Assembly: GCA_004524365.1 (NCBI GenBank)
Contig: SDNL01000005.1
Span: 1-35,174, forward strand
Length of the DNA: 35,174 bases
Source: Promethearchaeota archaeon
Lineage (GTDB): Archaea; Asgardarchaeota; Lokiarchaeia; Sigyniarchaeales; SOKP01
Direction of reading: 5' to 3'
Part shown: positions 1-10,535 of the stretch, piece after piece
How the letters are laid out: the number at the start of each line of letters is the position of its first letter
How positions within the stretch are numbered: the stretch's first letter is position 1
Notes under the pieces: model-generated
Databases searched by the model: none
The model's input: the letters and a program-made list of their open reading frames with translations, nothing else
What the model was told of the DNA's origin: nothing
Translations under genes and position numbers: made by a program

Positions 1-171
1 AATAGTAGTCCAGTTAGTTGGGGTGTCACAAGGTGGACAACAATATGCTTTCCCACTTACTCCTTGTTGTACCAATTTACCAATATTGGGTATTTTATCT
101 TCCGAAAGATATTTATCAAGAAGATACGGTATGGACTGGTCTATTCCAATCAATAATAATTTTCTTTTCAT
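1..171 (-). CDS. N-terminal part of an alkaline phosphatase / type I phosphodiesterase superfamily protein, truncated by window edge
   Basis: Reverse strand from ATG at 171: MKRKLLLIGIDQSIPYLLDKYLSEDKIPNIGKLVQQGVSGKAYCCPPCDTPTNWTT; start resembles the AP-superfamily 'hGxD...P.hxxLhxxG' N-terminus. Below ORF-track length cutoff. Confidence 0.65.
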   Translation of the reverse strand, partial: MKRKLLLIGIDQSIPYLLDKYLSEDKIPNIGKLVQQGVSGKAYCCPPCDTPTNWTTI

Positions 172-319
172 ACTTATCACATTTTGAAAGAATTTAGTTC
201 ATTTTTAATTTTATTATTCTCTTTTTCATATTTTCTCCATTTTTTTATTTTTTTATCAAAGTATATTTAATTTCATAAAAATTATTTAATCTTAAAGTAG
301 ATAAAAGTATAAATAAAAG

Positions 320-2383
320 ATGAATAAAAAGCAAAAGTATTTAGATTCCGAGCTTGATATTGAAACCCGTGTAGATTACCTTTTAAATAGACTTAACGTG
401 GATGAAAAAGTAAGGCTTATTCGAGGAAAGGATTTTTGGACTACGGAAGCGATTGAAAGACTTAAAGTACCCAAGTTTGGAATGACAGATGGGCCATTGG
501 GAGTGGCATATCATTCAAGTAATAAAGGAAAGACTACTAGATTTCCAGCAACAATCGCATTAGCTGCCACATGGAATAAGGAATTAGCTTTCAAGATGGG
601 AAAAGCAATGGGAAAGGAAACAAAGCTTGTTGGTCGCCATCAAATTCTTGCACCAGGAGTTAATATAATCCGTTCTCCTTTGTGCGGTAGGAATTTTGAA
701 TATTTAAGTGAAGACCCGATTCTTTCTTCCGATTTAGGGGCAGAAATAATCAAGGGAATTCAATCAGAAGAAATTGCTTGTTGTGTTAAACATTATGTTA
801 CAAATAATTCTGAAACCAAAAGAATGAGTATCAGTACAGAAATTGATGAAAGGACGCTTCAGGAAATTTATATTAAAAATTTTGGTCGAATAATTAGAAA
901 AGCAAATCCTTGGGGATTAATGGTCTGTTATAACCGAGTAAATGGAGTTTATGGAGCAGAAAATAAATATCTTTTGAAAGAGATATTAAGAGACCAGCTA
1001 GGGTTTACAGGTCATGTAGTTAGTGATTGGGGTGCGGCTCAAAGAACTTCAGGAGCCTCTGCTTGTATAAAAGCGGGCTTAAATCTTGAAATGCCAGGAA
1101 GTTTCATTTTAAGTAGGACTTATAGGAAAAAAAAGGTTAAAAAGGCATTAAATGAAGGAAAAATAAATGAAGATGATATTAATCATATAGTACGTCCACT
1201 ATTGCGTACCTTTTTTCGAGTTGGATTGTTTGAGCAAGAAAATCCCAATCCTCAAGGAAATATTGATATTCCAGAACATCAACAAATAGCCCAACAAATT
1301 GCTGAAGAAGGTATGGTATTACTAAAAAATCAAAACAACTTTCTCCCACTTAATTTAGAAAAAATCAAGAAAATTGCTATACTTGGACCGAATGCTTCTA
1401 GGGTATTCGGAAAACCTTATTATGGAGGTAGTTCAGCAGTTAAACCTCCTTTTGAAATAACTCCATATAAAGGATTAAATCAATATATTTCTGGAAAAGC
1501 AGAAGTAGTTTCTAATCCTGAGGATGCTGATATTGTATTGCTTGTAGTAGGCTTAAATCACGGAGGGCATTTTCTTTTGAATTATCTTTTAAATAAAGAA
1601 GGTGATACTGAAGGAAAAGATCGTACATCCTATAAATTACCAGAAGAACAAGAGCAATTAATCCATGAAACATTAAAAAAAAATCCGAATACAATTGTTA
1701 TTCTAATTGCAGGTAGTCCTATTGATGTTTCGGATTGGTATGATGATGTTCCAGCTCTTCTTAACGCTTGGTACCCTGGGATGATGGGGGGAAACGCTCT
1801 TGCTCGAGTCTTATTTGGCGAAGTTTCCCCATCGGGAAAATTGCCGCTTACATATCCAAAAAGTCTGGAAGATCATCCAGCCCATAAAAGTCCTCGAAGA
1901 TTTCCAGGAAATTTAGACGAGCTAAAAATTTATTATGAAGAAGGAATATATGTTGGATATCGATATTTTGATAGAAATGAAATAGAACCATTCTTTCCCT
2001 TCGGCTTCGGGCTCTCATATACAGAATTTGAGATTTCAAGTATAAGAATAGATAAAAAAGACATTCACAATGAAGACCAATTTGAAGTATCTGTGGATGT
2101 TAAAAATATTGGGAAAAGAAATGGAGCAGAAGTAATCCAGATCTATATTCAAGATAATGAATCTTCCGTAGATCGACCACCTAGAGAATTACAAGCCTTC
2201 GAAAAATTGTTTCTAAATCCAGGGGAAAAAAAAACTGTTTCATTCCAATTAGATAAATCTTCTTTAGAATTTTATTCTGAAAAAGAACATAAATTTAAGG
2301 CAGAACCAGGAAAGTTTACAATCTGGGCAGGTACATCGTCAAGAGAGCTTCCATTATCAATTGACATTAATTATAAATCATAA
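320..2383 (+). CDS. Glycoside hydrolase family 3 beta-glucosidase-like, with C-terminal fibronectin-III-like domain
   Basis: 687 aa; KHYVTNN, VSDWGA nucleophile motif, YPGMMGGNALARVLFGEVSPSGKLPLTYP, PFGFGLSYTEF; no obvious signal peptide. Confidence 0.93.
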   Translation: MNKKQKYLDSELDIETRVDYLLNRLNVDEKVRLIRGKDFWTTEAIERLKVPKFGMTDGPLGVAYHSSNKGKTTRFPATIALAATWNKELAFKMGKAMGKETKLVGRHQILAPGVNIIRSPLCGRNFEYLSEDPILSSDLGAEIIKGIQSEEIACCVKHYVTNNSETKRMSISTEIDERTLQEIYIKNFGRIIRKANPWGLMVCYNRVNGVYGAENKYLLKEILRDQLGFTGHVVSDWGAAQRTSGASACIKAGLNLEMPGSFILSRTYRKKKVKKALNEGKINEDDINHIVRPLLRTFFRVGLFEQENPNPQGNIDIPEHQQIAQQIAEEGMVLLKNQNNFLPLNLEKIKKIAILGPNASRVFGKPYYGGSSAVKPPFEITPYKGLNQYISGKAEVVSNPEDADIVLLVVGLNHGGHFLLNYLLNKEGDTEGKDRTSYKLPEEQEQLIHETLKKNPNTIVILIAGSPIDVSDWYDDVPALLNAWYPGMMGGNALARVLFGEVSPSGKLPLTYPKSLEDHPAHKSPRRFPGNLDELKIYYEEGIYVGYRYFDRNEIEPFFPFGFGLSYTEFEISSIRIDKKDIHNEDQFEVSVDVKNIGKRNGAEVIQIYIQDNESSVDRPPRELQAFEKLFLNPGEKKTVSFQLDKSSLEFYSEKEHKFKAEPGKFTIWAGTSSRELPLSIDINYKS

Positions 2384-2526
2384 ACTAAATATTTTCATTT
2401 AATTTATTTTTATTTGAAGAATAGATATATTTTCAATGAATAGTTAGAAAATTCGATAATTTTTAAATTGGAAATAAAAATAATCGATAATTATTGAAGA
2501 TAATAAATTAAAGATTGTGAATAATA

Positions 2527-3657
2527 ATGAAACCAAAAGTATTTCTTACCAGCAATGTTTTTTCCCCTACTCAAATCGGATCTAATGAAAAGATAAGCGA
2601 AAAAATCAAAGACAAGATAACTATTTTATGGAATAAATTAAATTCTATAGCAGAATTAAAAGTTTTTGATGGCCGCTTTCCTACAGAAGAACAAATACAA
2701 AATATAATAAATGATTTTAATCCCAATTTTATTGGGTGTCATTTAAGTCATCCGATTACAAAGGAAATGTTAGAAAACGAAAACATATTCGCTGTTCTTA
2801 CATCAACTGCAGGATACAATCATATAAAAAGATTAGAAGAGGATAATGTTCTCATAACTCATACTCCAGGAGTTCTCTATGAAACGGTTGCCGATTATAC
2901 TATTGCACTTATTATGGCAAATTTGCGAAATTTAATTGATTTAAATCGTTATGTATGGGGAGGGAATTGGACTCCTGATGATAAGTGGGATTTAGACCAA
3001 AATTTATCATCAGTAATAAATAATAAAACAATCGGCATCGTCGGATTGGGAGAGATTGGAACAGAGCTAATGAAACGATTATATGTTTTAGGAGTAAATA
3101 TTCAATATTATGATATTGAAAGATCTATAGAATTAGAAAAGCTACACCCTGGATTTGAATATCAGTCAGATTTAGGGTCTATATTCAAAGAATGCGATAT
3201 TGTCAGTCTACATATACCCTTAAATAATTCCACAAGAAATCTTATTAATGCAGAATTATTGAAAAAAATGAAGAAGGGGGCACTATTAGTAAATACCGCA
3301 CGGGGAGGTGTGGTTAATTTTGAAGATTTACTTAGATTGTTAGAAAAGAATGAAATAAATATTAATATCGCATTTGATGTATATCCTGAGGAGCCAATAG
3401 ATCCCGAAATTCTAAATCGATTTAAACAGATTAAGAAAAAGAATCCCAATATGAGGATCATCTTAATGCCGCATAATGCGTCAGCAGATGCCGATACTCG
3501 GGGACAGATGGATATCTTATTTTTAGAAGATTTTATTAAAATGATAAATTCAGAACATATTTATGATATAGAAAAAGCCCACTTAATTCCAGAGCATCAA
3601 GAAGCCCTCAATAAAACAGAGTGGCGGATCTTTCAATATTGGAAGGAGAAAAAATAA
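2527..3657 (+). CDS. D-isomer-specific 2-hydroxyacid dehydrogenase family (NAD-binding)
   Basis: GIVGLGEIGTELMKRL Rossmann motif, VNTARGGVVNFEDL, DVYPEEP, MPHNAS. Confidence 0.92.
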   Translation: MKPKVFLTSNVFSPTQIGSNEKISEKIKDKITILWNKLNSIAELKVFDGRFPTEEQIQNIINDFNPNFIGCHLSHPITKEMLENENIFAVLTSTAGYNHIKRLEEDNVLITHTPGVLYETVADYTIALIMANLRNLIDLNRYVWGGNWTPDDKWDLDQNLSSVINNKTIGIVGLGEIGTELMKRLYVLGVNIQYYDIERSIELEKLHPGFEYQSDLGSIFKECDIVSLHIPLNNSTRNLINAELLKKMKKGALLVNTARGGVVNFEDLLRLLEKNEININIAFDVYPEEPIDPEILNRFKQIKKKNPNMRIILMPHNASADADTRGQMDILFLEDFIKMINSEHIYDIEKAHLIPEHQEALNKTEWRIFQYWKEKK

Positions 3658-3735
3658 GTTCTATTTCAAAATTTTTTTTATTCACAATTATTTTTTAAAG
3701 ATAAAGAAATTCTAAGCAGAGGTTATTTCACAAAT

Positions 3736-4320
3736 ATGATTAGATCATTTATAGCGTTTGATTTGGAGAATAAAGAATCACTCCAAAACATACAAAACTT
3801 TCAAGATCGTTTAAAACAAAATCAATCAAGACTGAAGCCCATTAAACCAGAAAATATTCATATTACGGTAAAATTTCTGGGGGACATAAAAGAATCAATT
3901 ATACCTCAAATATATCAAATATTGGAAAAGGAAATTAATGAAAAAATACTCCGAAAAGAAGAATATACATATAAAATAAAACATGTTGGAAATTTCCGAA
4001 ATTATGGAATCATTTGGGTTGGTCTAGAAGGAAATATAGAATTAATGCAATCCATTAAAGATACAGTTGAAGAAAAGCTAAATGACCGTTTAAATATTAA
4101 AAAGGATAATCGCCGTAACTTTAAACCCCATATTACTATTGCACGATTAAAAAAGAAGCGAAGAGATTATAGCACATTTGAATCGTTCAAAAATATTTTT
4201 AAAGAAAATAGAAATAAAGAATTTGGAGAATTTAATATCCATAAAATCGTGCTGAAAAAGTCAGACTTAACTCCTAAGGGACCTATTTATTCTACGTATA
4301 ATGGAGAAGAATTTATTTAA
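3736..4320 (+). CDS. thpR: RNA 2',3'-cyclic phosphodiesterase (2H phosphoesterase)
   Basis: Two HxT motifs: NIHITVKFLGD and FKPHITIARLK; MIRSFIAFDL start. Confidence 0.92.
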   Translation: MIRSFIAFDLENKESLQNIQNFQDRLKQNQSRLKPIKPENIHITVKFLGDIKESIIPQIYQILEKEINEKILRKEEYTYKIKHVGNFRNYGIIWVGLEGNIELMQSIKDTVEEKLNDRLNIKKDNRRNFKPHITIARLKKKRRDYSTFESFKNIFKENRNKEFGEFNIHKIVLKKSDLTPKGPIYSTYNGEEFI

Positions 4321-4440
4321 TTCTTTTATCTATATATTTTTAAATATTATTTTTATCAGAAATAAATAGTTTTAATGGTTTATTTCTTTATCCTTAATTA
4401 AGTCATTATTAATTAAATCTTTTATGAGCTTTTGAGTTAT

Positions 4441-5241
4441 ATGAGAAAAATGAGGAATGAACATAAAAATAATCTTATAATATACATCCTTATTGCCTAT
4501 GGGATTACTTGGGCTATTCTTTTCCCTCTCATTTTCTTTTATTCTGCCATTAATTTCTATGCAAGAGAAATTTGGCATTCTTTTGGAGCAATAGGCCCTA
4601 CTCTCGCGGCGATTTTGATTCTGAGTAGAAAAAATGAGCAAAAACATCTCAAGTGGCTAAAAAAAGGGCTTATTAATATACCCCAATTAAAATTAATAAT
4701 ATTTGCCTTCATTCCATTAATTTTTTTCGGTTTAAGTCTTCTAATTGAAATAATCTTAGGAATTTCTGTTTTATTAGATGTTCTTAATGAAAATAATATA
4801 ACTAATATTGTCTCTCTTTTCTTTTTATTCCTACCAAGCATTAGTTATGGATTTTTTGAAGAGATTGGTTGGCGAGGTTATTTTTTACCCAAGTTACAAA
4901 AGGATTATAACGCTTTAAAATCCACAGTTATTCTTACGATTATTTGGTATTTTTGGCATATTCCTATGTTTTTTTATAGATTTGATCTTTTTTTTGCTAT
5001 ATTTTTCATGTTCCCTTTGATATTAAGTGGATCCATCGTATTTACATTTTTGTTTAATCAATCGAAGGGGAGTATTCTCATGGTTATTATTTTACATATA
5101 GGTTATGATATTGTAAGTTCAAGCGGGCTTTCAATCTTAGCGATTATCTTAATTAGTGCATTTTTTATTATGATGGACATTAGAGCAATCAAGATATATG
5201 GAGTTGAATCGTTATCACAAGAGGAGAAAATAGTTATTTAA
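4441..5241 (+). CDS. CPBP family intramembrane glutamic endopeptidase
   Basis: Multi-TM; EEIGWRGYFLPKL and WYFWHIPMF motifs. ATG at 4441 (or 4450) preferred over TTG 4432. Confidence 0.88.
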   Translation: MRKMRNEHKNNLIIYILIAYGITWAILFPLIFFYSAINFYAREIWHSFGAIGPTLAAILILSRKNEQKHLKWLKKGLINIPQLKLIIFAFIPLIFFGLSLLIEIILGISVLLDVLNENNITNIVSLFFLFLPSISYGFFEEIGWRGYFLPKLQKDYNALKSTVILTIIWYFWHIPMFFYRFDLFFAIFFMFPLILSGSIVFTFLFNQSKGSILMVIILHIGYDIVSSSGLSILAIILISAFFIMMDIRAIKIYGVESLSQEEKIVI

Positions 5242-5341
5242 TTCCTTTCATTTTTATATATGCTAAATAATAACTGTTGAGGATATTATAATTCTCTAAA
5301 AAAAATATTATAAGAATATATTTTAATAAATTTGATTTATT

Positions 5342-5791
5342 ATGAATAATAATAACGCAGAAGAACTACCAAACAACCCAATCGAAGCGCAGGGAATGCT
5401 AATCAAAGCATTTTATAAAAAGTTCGGAAAAGAAGCATTACCAATCATTAGAGATATGTGTGGGCGACAAGGACGTGCTCTGGGATTAAAAATTAAAAAT
5501 AAAGTGCCAAATACAAAATTATCTACAGTAGCAAAGGCATTTTCGGATAGCTATGATCCTAATGATATTGATGTGATAACCATTTCTGACGAAACTTTTC
5601 GAATTCAAGGTACCAAATGTCCTTTCGGGTTGGAAGGAACCTCGAGGGAATTATGTGAAGCTGTAATGGAAATCGACCATGAATATTTTCGTACAGCAGT
5701 CAATGAAAAGATTACTTTAAAAATCAAGCGGACTCTTGCGGCGGGAGACTCGCGCTGCGATGCAATTTATGAATTAAAAAGGGAGAAATAA
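5342..5791 (+). CDS. L-2-amino-thiazoline-4-carboxylic acid hydrolase-like family protein
   Basis: 149 aa with KCPFGLEGTSRELCEAVMEID...LAAGDSRCDAIYEL, typical of this Cys-containing family. Confidence 0.6.
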   Translation: MNNNNAEELPNNPIEAQGMLIKAFYKKFGKEALPIIRDMCGRQGRALGLKIKNKVPNTKLSTVAKAFSDSYDPNDIDVITISDETFRIQGTKCPFGLEGTSRELCEAVMEIDHEYFRTAVNEKITLKIKRTLAAGDSRCDAIYELKREK

Positions 5792-5815
5792 GATTATTTT
5801 CAAGAGGATATTTTA

Positions 5816-6514
5816 TTGAATATTAAAGCCGTTATTTGGGATTTAGATGGGACATTAATTCATTTTAAGATCGATTTTCTTCGGGCTCGGAGGGAAGCGA
5901 TAAAAATATTAAGGAATCATGGTATCCCCCGAGATGAATTAACGGTACGGAATAGTATATTAGAAAATATCAAACACGCGGTTGAATTATTTAAGGATAA
6001 AGGAAAATTATCCAACGAAATTGAATCAATACTTTCAGAGATAAATAAAAGAGTCAGCGAAATTGAATATGAAGCCGCTTTAGAAGCAACACGGATTGAT
6101 AAAATAGAAGATGTATTACAATTTCTAGAAAAGAAAGAATTGAAGCAAGCAATATATACTTTCAATATGCATAGAAATGCCGAAACTTCCCTAAAACAAA
6201 TTGACTTGCTTAATTATTTCGAAGTAATTGTAGGGAGAGATGATGTAGAAAATCCAAAACCTCACAAAGAGCATCTTTTAACCATCTGCCGAGAAATCGG
6301 TGTTTCTCCTGAGGAAATAATAGTTATCGGCGATACATATCGAGATATTCAAGGGGCTAAAAATGTGGGGGCGAAATCTATAGCAATTAGGACAAAAAGT
6401 TCCAGTTTTGCTAATGAAGAAATATTTAATAGTGCTGATATCATTATATCACAAGAAGAGATTTCAAATAACTTAATACTTGCGATCAAAAATTTATTAG
6501 ATACCCAAATTTAA
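5816..6514 (+). CDS. HAD family hydrolase (TTG start)
   Basis: VIWDLDGTLIHF (motif I), GRDDVENPKPHKEH, VIGDTYRDIQGAKNVGAKSIAI. Confidence 0.92.
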   Translation: MNIKAVIWDLDGTLIHFKIDFLRARREAIKILRNHGIPRDELTVRNSILENIKHAVELFKDKGKLSNEIESILSEINKRVSEIEYEAALEATRIDKIEDVLQFLEKKELKQAIYTFNMHRNAETSLKQIDLLNYFEVIVGRDDVENPKPHKEHLLTICREIGVSPEEIIVIGDTYRDIQGAKNVGAKSIAIRTKSSSFANEEIFNSADIIISQEEISNNLILAIKNLLDTQI

Positions 6515-6649
6515 GATGTAATATTGCGTCGGAAAAAAAATAGAGAACAATCTGATTAATTTAAAAAGAGATCAAAAGATTATTATTATAAAAACTTTTT
6601 ATACTACATAATTATTAAATTAATTAAAATTAAGAATATTCTAGTGTAA

Positions 6650-6907
6650 ATGTTCAAAGTTAAATATAATTTAGATGTATTGAAGCCACACCAACCTAGT
6701 AGTGATCTTGTTGCCCGAGCACTAATGGAAATTGAAGGTGTAAAAAAAGTTCGAGTTAGTGTCGATGAACTTGACCAAAAGACAGCTTCTCTGCACATTC
6801 GATTAGAAGGTGAGGATATAGACATCGATATGGTCTCCATTAAACTCGACGAACTTAATTGTGCCCTCCATAGCGTCGATGAAGTTGTAATTGAACGAAT
6901 CAAGTAA
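6650..6907 (+). CDS. DUF211 family protein
   Basis: 85 aa LDVLKPHQPSSDLVARALMEIEGVKKVRVSVDELDQKT...VEGEDIDID-type pattern of DUF211. Confidence 0.85.
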   Translation: MFKVKYNLDVLKPHQPSSDLVARALMEIEGVKKVRVSVDELDQKTASLHIRLEGEDIDIDMVSIKLDELNCALHSVDEVVIERIK

Positions 6908-7023
6908 GATGGAGAATTCCTTGAGAAATTTCCCTTTCACAAGTATGTCCGAAAGTTAATATTTTAATATGATTAAAATAGAAATAAATATATACACCAA
7001 ATATATAAAAGTGGATATTAAAA

Positions 7024-7377
7024 ATGTCTGGACCTAAAATAAAGGAAGTGCTGCAAGAAAAAGGTTCCATATCCGATGAGTTAGATTTTGCACTTGTGAA
7101 TTTCCTAATTAAAAATCGTGGGATAGGTTTTACACCTTGCAAGCCTCAATTGGTTAAGCTGGAAGACGGTCGCGAAGCGATTAAGGTTAGCATCGATAAT
7201 ACTTTTGTGAATAAGGAGAATCAATTAATGGGCTTAGGAATTGTGGGAAAAATATATGTAGACCCCGAGACCTTGAATATCTTATATGCTACCTCCAAGG
7301 AAGAAATTGAGGAAAATATAAAGAAGCTCGAGGATCGTGGTTTTGAACCACAGCCCCGTCCAAAAGGAAAGTACTAA
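7024..7377 (+). CDS. Conserved hypothetical protein
   Basis: 117-aa ORF with ATG start, charged composition. Confidence 0.65.
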   Translation: MSGPKIKEVLQEKGSISDELDFALVNFLIKNRGIGFTPCKPQLVKLEDGREAIKVSIDNTFVNKENQLMGLGIVGKIYVDPETLNILYATSKEEIEENIKKLEDRGFEPQPRPKGKY

Positions 7378-7518
7378 AGAAAGCTTCAAGGGAAGATAAG
7401 AAGAGAAAATAAAAGGAATATTATTGAGTTTAGATTATTCAAGGAAAGGATCACATTTTTATCTATTTTCTTTATATACATAAAACCTTTATATACAGTT
7501 ATTATTGAGAAAAAACAA

Positions 7519-8043
7519 ATGAATCAAACACAAGATATTAAAGATACTATTCGAAACTATCTTTTAGATGAAGAAATCCTTAGAAAACGGATTAAAAGTG
7601 AAAATGTTGAATTTGGATTTCAATTTGTCTTTCCCCCGGGAGAGCATAAACGCGTTCAATCGATGAATGTATTCCAACCTAAGAATAAAGATCTTCTCAT
7701 CATTTCCATTGGTACCCAAGTAAGCCCTCCTCATATAGAAGCTTTAGAACAACAGGGACTTCAAATGGCCTTTTTTAAAGAATTAAGGAAAACTCTTCAT
7801 CTTAAAAATATGTTTTTCTTTCTTGACCCCCAGAAATATAGGTATGAAATTAGCGAACAAGTATTTCTTGATGATGAGCATCTTTCCAAGAATGATTTTT
7901 ATCGGCTCGTTCGAAATGTTTTTAATATTCAAGCCTATAGTAATTTACTGTTAATCGATTTTTGTTCAGGATCATTACAACCCGAAGATGTGGATGATTC
8001 GGGGGATTTTGATTCAAAATCAAATTTTTCACTCTATACATAA
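7519..8043 (+). CDS. Hypothetical protein, possibly DUF2299-like
   Basis: 174-aa ORF; TATA-like TTTATATA about 30 nt upstream; family assignment from pattern memory only. Confidence 0.55.
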   Translation: MNQTQDIKDTIRNYLLDEEILRKRIKSENVEFGFQFVFPPGEHKRVQSMNVFQPKNKDLLIISIGTQVSPPHIEALEQQGLQMAFFKELRKTLHLKNMFFFLDPQKYRYEISEQVFLDDEHLSKNDFYRLVRNVFNIQAYSNLLLIDFCSGSLQPEDVDDSGDFDSKSNFSLYT

Positions 8044-8063
8044 TAAATATATGTTAGTTAATT

Positions 8064-8582
8064 ATGTTTAAGAATTGGCTTAGAGCACTCGGAAAGTTGG
8101 ATTATGTTCAAGGAAAGGAACGCCCCGATGTAGAATGCATTTTATGTGCGGTCAGAGATAATGATGATCGAGTAAGAATCTTAAAAATTTATCAAGATGA
8201 CATCCTCTTTGTATGCCTCAATTTATATCCCTATAATCCAGGCCATTTACTCATTGTCCCCATTCGTCATGTGAAACGATATATCAATTTAACAAGAATC
8301 GAAGTCATGCGAATTTCGCGAGCGATCCAAGGACTCCAACACTTATTAGATGACCTCTATAATCCTAAGGGGTATAATATTGGTATGAATGAGGGAAGAA
8401 TTGCAGGGGGCTCCATTGAACATCTTCATTTCCATCTCGTTCCCCGTTATGGAGAGGAATTAGGATATATAGACATTGTTGGAAAAACTAGAATAGTGGT
8501 AGAAAGCTTAGAATCGGTTAAGAAAAAATTAGCACATAGAATTGATACCTATTTAAATGAGGACTTCTTTTCAGAGTTTTAA
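8064..8582 (+). CDS. HIT family protein (histidine triad)
   Basis: NPGHLLIVPIRHVKRY and GSIEHLHFHLVPRY triad; CILC near N-terminus. Confidence 0.95.
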   Translation: MFKNWLRALGKLDYVQGKERPDVECILCAVRDNDDRVRILKIYQDDILFVCLNLYPYNPGHLLIVPIRHVKRYINLTRIEVMRISRAIQGLQHLLDDLYNPKGYNIGMNEGRIAGGSIEHLHFHLVPRYGEELGYIDIVGKTRIVVESLESVKKKLAHRIDTYLNEDFFSEF

Positions 8583-8701
8583 CTCGCTCTTTAATGATAT
8601 TTCTATTTTACTCATTAAGGATTTTACCATCGAGATAATAAAAAAAAAGAAAAAAAATATAAAATTATTTGTGTCTTTTATCGAATGTTTGAGAAGCGTT
8701 A

Positions 8702-8914
8702 TTAATACCAATCTGCAGCTGCCTTGCGTACATCAGCTTCAGTGATTCTCTTGCGTTTATCTTGTTCGGTTATCTTTATAGCAGCCTCAGTTGTTTCACC
8801 TGCGACATTCTCCAAATATTCTATTAATCGATCTAAAGCATCAGCAGCAACTAAATCTGCGCCTTGTCGCTTCATTAATCGTCTAATTGGTGCTTTGGCA
8901 ATATAATCGGCCAT
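8702..8914 (-). CDS. Archaeal histone (HMf-like, tail-less, 70 aa)
   Basis: IAKAPIRRLMKRQGADLVAADALDRLIEYLENVAGETTEAAIKITEQDKRKRITEADVRKAAADW: full histone fold with RKRIT/D pattern. Confidence 0.96.
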   Translation of the reverse strand: MADYIAKAPIRRLMKRQGADLVAADALDRLIEYLENVAGETTEAAIKITEQDKRKRITEADVRKAAADWY

Positions 8915-9249
8915 ATTTATTCATTCCTCCACTAATTTTTAAATTGTTTATATTTTATTTGTAGATAAAATTTGAAGTTTACTACTTTTGGAATAAACTT
9001 CCTTATTAATTATTACGCATTTCAAATATTTAAAGGTTATGGTTCGAAAGAAGATCTTTATGAATCTAAATTGATTTATTTCATAATTGAAAAAAGTTGT
9101 TAATAACTTAACAATCGACAAAAAATAAAATGAAACATAAATTTTTAAGTTCTTTTTTATCTTAACTAGTCGTTTTTTAGGAAAAAGTAGTAGGAAAAAA
9201 GTTAGGTTTAAAGAAAATTTTTATCAATAGATGGATATGAATGTCACGT

Positions 9250-9376
9250 TTGAACTTTTTGTCGATGCTCACCCATTCGAACTTTATTCTCGTGGTAAAC
9301 GAGAGATTTCATAAGATACGTAGCCGATATTCCTGAGTAGGAAATACTCATTAAGACTAGATACATAAAAGTTCAA
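9250..9376. ncRNA. Candidate structured non-coding RNA, class unknown
   Basis: Perfect 10-bp closing stem TTGAACTTTT (9250-9259) / AAAAGTTCAA (9367-9376) around two 6-bp hairpins: TCTCGT-GGTAA-ACGAGA (9288-9304) and TGAGTA-GGAAA-TACTCA (9334-9350); no ORF in region. Confidence 0.45.
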
Positions 9377-9598
9377 TAACTATATTTTTTTAAGGAGTTT
9401 AATACAGCTGAAAGATTAAAAAAAGAAGAATTATTGTATAATATAAAAATATTTATAAAGCTTAAGTCTTATTTAAAAATGTGATTTCCACAAGAAAGAA
9501 AGTTCATTAATAACTTAAAACCGAAAATTACAAATTAATTAAAAAATATTAACTAAACAAAGAACAAAGTGAGATAGTCTCTGATCATAAATAATCAA

Positions 9599-10441
9599 AT
9601 GAGAAAACTGCTAGACGAGGGGGAGATAGAAGAATTATTACGCGATCTGGGATTTACCAAAAATGATTCTAAAGTATTTCTTACGCTTGCGAAATATAAA
9701 GTCTTATCTCCAGCAGATATCGCAAAATTGAGCGATGTAGATCGCGCACGAGTATATGATTCCCTAAAGCGCCTCATGGAAAAGGGATATATCAGAAAAG
9801 AACCTGTAAAACGGGGGGCAAATTATAAGATAATCTCAATTAATAAAGTGTTTAAGAGCATTCGGAAAGGGTACAAAAAGAAAATAGATGATACTATCGT
9901 TTTAGAAAAATCGATTCCCGAGTTAGAAGTGCAAGAAGAAAACCCAGAGTCATCGGTTTGGGCGATTAGCACGAAAGGTAAGATTAGAAGTCGAATTAAA
10001 CAACTTATTAACGAAGCAGAGCAGAAAGTTTTATTTATTATCACACCCGACCTATTGATGGAGGAACTGGGCGGACATGAATGGATCATGGATGAAATAT
10101 GGGATAAGAAATTTGCAAATTCAGAGATTAAAATTGTAATTGCACTGAAATATTTTGATGCTTTGAAAGAAGATATTAAAAAGCTTTTGAATGTAGATGT
10201 TCAAATTCACGCAATTGAAGGCGAAAATGTGATCCCGTTCGGATTACTCATTACTGATAATGATTTCCTCCTAACAACTTTGGACCAGGTAAAGGAGGCT
10301 CCCGAATATACTTCTGGCATTTGGTTAGAAGATGGCTATGAGCGACAAATATTAGGCTATGAACATTTATTCAGACACTTTATCACTCAAGAATGTAAGC
10401 AAATTAAGCTTACTACAAAAACAAAACCTCCAGCGGCTTAA
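9599..10441 (+). CDS. TrmB family transcriptional regulator
   Basis: N-terminal wHTH LRDLGFTKNDSKVFLTLAKYKVLSPADIAKLSDVDRARVYDSLKRLMEKGYI plus C-terminal effector-like domain. Confidence 0.9.
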   Translation: MRKLLDEGEIEELLRDLGFTKNDSKVFLTLAKYKVLSPADIAKLSDVDRARVYDSLKRLMEKGYIRKEPVKRGANYKIISINKVFKSIRKGYKKKIDDTIVLEKSIPELEVQEENPESSVWAISTKGKIRSRIKQLINEAEQKVLFIITPDLLMEELGGHEWIMDEIWDKKFANSEIKIVIALKYFDALKEDIKKLLNVDVQIHAIEGENVIPFGLLITDNDFLLTTLDQVKEAPEYTSGIWLEDGYERQILGYEHLFRHFITQECKQIKLTTKTKPPAA

Positions 10442-10535
10442 TTAGCCAAACATAATATATTTTTTGAAAAGAATTAAATTTAAAAATTAGATATAAATAT
10501 ATAAATAAAACTACTCAAAAATCAAGGCGGTCAAA

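Noticed and set aside
8557-8745. 62-aa plus-strand ORF after HIT gene
   Set aside because: Overlaps the antisense of the histone gene and low-complexity poly-A; no family.
9240-9380. tRNA or box C/D sRNA at the structured region
   Set aside because: No cloverleaf, no CCA/T-arm geometry, and no convincing RTGATGA...CTGA pair; kept only as unclassified ncRNA.
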